Assembly (NCBI GenBank): GCA_003105245.1
Contig: PQAI01000213.1
Location: 1 to 5,447 of the forward strand
Length of the DNA: 5,447 nt
DNA from: Betaproteobacteria bacterium
Lineage (GTDB): Bacteria; Pseudomonadota; Gammaproteobacteria; Burkholderiales; Usitatibacteraceae
Reading direction: 5' to 3'
The notes beneath the pieces were generated by a model. The model was given only the letters and a program-made list of their open reading frames with translations, did not search any database and was not told the DNA's origin. The position numbers and the translations under genes are program-made. Each line of letters starts with the position of its first letter. Position 1 is the first letter of the stretch. Positions 4,683-5,447 of the stretch are shown here, one piece after another.

Positions 4683-5447
4683 TCAGTTCCAGATTCCCAG
4701 TCCCTTGAGGAGCGCGCGCATTCCCGCGAAGGCGAGGAGCGCGAGCACCAGCTTGCGCACGGTGGCCGCGGGCAGCACCTTGAGGAGCTTCGCCCCGATC
4801 TTGGCGCCCAGCATCATCCCGATCACCGAGGGCACGGCGATCATGGGGAGCACCGCCCCCTTGTGCAGGTAGACCCAGGCCGCGGAGCTGTCCACCAGGG
4901 ACAGGATGAAGCTCGAGGTGCCCGCCGAGACCTTGAGCGGCGCGCCCATGAGGAGGTTCAGCGCCGGCAGGTTGGCCCAGCCCGCGCCCAGCCCGAACAT
5001 CCCGGCCAGGATCCCGATGCCGAAGAAGACCGCGAGCCCGACCGGCGTGCGGTGAACCTGCCAGGGGATGTCCCGCCCCGTGGCCGCGTCGTGCAGCACG
5101 CCGTGCATGCCGAGCGCGGCGGAGATGGGATCGGGCCTGGGGACCTCCGGGAACTCGGAGCGTTTGGCCGCCGCCATCAGGGCGACGATTCCGAGGATCG
5201 TGAGGCCGAGGGCGACCTGCACGACCTTGGTCGGCAGGGCGAGTCCCATCATCGCGCCCAGGATCGAGCTCGCGGAGGCGACGACCGCCAGCGGAAGCGC
5301 GAGGCGCAGATTCGCGAGCCCCGAGCGCAGCAGCGCCGGCCCGGCCGAAAGCGCGCTCGCGAGCGCCACGAGCAGCCCCGCGCCGCGGACGAAATCGAGG
5401 TGGAAGGGGAAGAACCCGCCGACGATGGGGACGAAGAGCACGCCGCC
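4683..5447 (-). CDS. TauE/SafE-family anion exporter (N terminus outside window)
   Basis: At least 254 residues of a polytopic membrane protein; the frame is open through the right edge, so the true start and probably the first few dozen residues are missing. TauE/SafE proteins (also Pfam TauE) export sulfite, sulfoacetate or similar anions. Visible signs: the first repeat begins GGVLFVPIVGGFFPFHLDFV, fitting the 'GGG.L.VP.L' motif. A central loop, SEFPEVPRPDP to DAATGRDIPWQVHRTPVG, is typical of longer proteobacterial members. The second repeat is GMFGLGAGWANLPALNLLMG followed by APLKVSAGTSSFILSL, the most conserved part of the family. The C terminus is hydrophobic and ends LLKGLGIWN. It heads the visible minus operon with SCP2-, DUF1634- and DsrC-like genes, which suggests a sulfur anion as substrate (inference). 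Direction of transport cannot be told from sequence. Confidence 0.9.
   Translation of the reverse strand, partial: GGVLFVPIVGGFFPFHLDFVRGAGLLVALASALSAGPALLRSGLANLRLALPLAVVASASSILGAMMGLALPTKVVQVALGLTILGIVALMAAAKRSEFPEVPRPDPISAALGMHGVLHDAATGRDIPWQVHRTPVGLAVFFGIGILAGMFGLGAGWANLPALNLLMGAPLKVSAGTSSFILSLVDSSAAWVYLHKGAVLPMIAVPSVIGMMLGAKIGAKLLKVLPAATVRKLVLALLAFAGMRALLKGLGIWN

Overview
The window is strongly GC-rich, with codons dominated by G/C in third position. Its genes look like those of a GC-rich proteobacterium with sulfur-linked metabolism, most likely a betaproteobacterium (inferred from gene content only). I see no rRNA, tRNA, CRISPR array, insertion sequence or phage gene. The sequence is almost entirely coding: eleven genes in three groups, two of the genes cut by the window edges.

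Plus-strand group (1-2350). Five tightly packed genes run rightwards: the C-terminal end of a probable FNR-type NAD(P)H/flavin oxidoreductase; a short stand-alone LexA-like S24 fold protein with no DNA-binding domain and with Arg where the catalytic Lys should be; a 73-aa conserved-looking hypothetical; a 143-aa protein with five cysteines; and a 342-aa protein that I tentatively match to the Sfum_1244 family. Three of the four junctions overlap (ATGA, 11 nt, TGATG) and the fourth is an 11-nt gap, so this is almost certainly one translationally coupled operon. Its function is not known to me; the visible chemistry (flavin/NAD domain, cysteines) suggests redox work.

Minus-strand group A (3313-5447), read from right to left: a TauE/SafE-type anion exporter (cut by the window end), an exported SCP2-like lipid-binding domain protein with four cysteines, a three-helix DUF1634-like membrane protein, and a DsrC/TusE-family protein. 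The DsrC homologue keeps the upstream cysteine of the C-terminal arm (CysB, Cys95) but has lost the penultimate cysteine (CysA) needed for persulfide/trisulfide carriage. It therefore belongs with the CysA-less, RspA-like homologues rather than with true DsrC or TusE. A hairpin followed by four T's ends this unit.

Minus-strand group B (2375-3158) is a coupled pair behind that terminator: a 99-aa three-helix membrane protein and a 159-aa cytoplasmic protein with a winged-helix-like N-terminal half. It converges on the plus-strand operon with only 24 nt between the stop codons.

Working picture (inference): a sulfur/redox accessory locus. A TauE/DUF1634 membrane pair would move a sulfur oxyanion or organosulfonate, a periplasmic SCP2 domain would bind a hydrophobic ligand, and the CysA-less DsrC homologue would sense or regulate. 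The most notable elements are that DsrC variant, its operon partners, and the coupled cassette of little-studied proteins opposite it.
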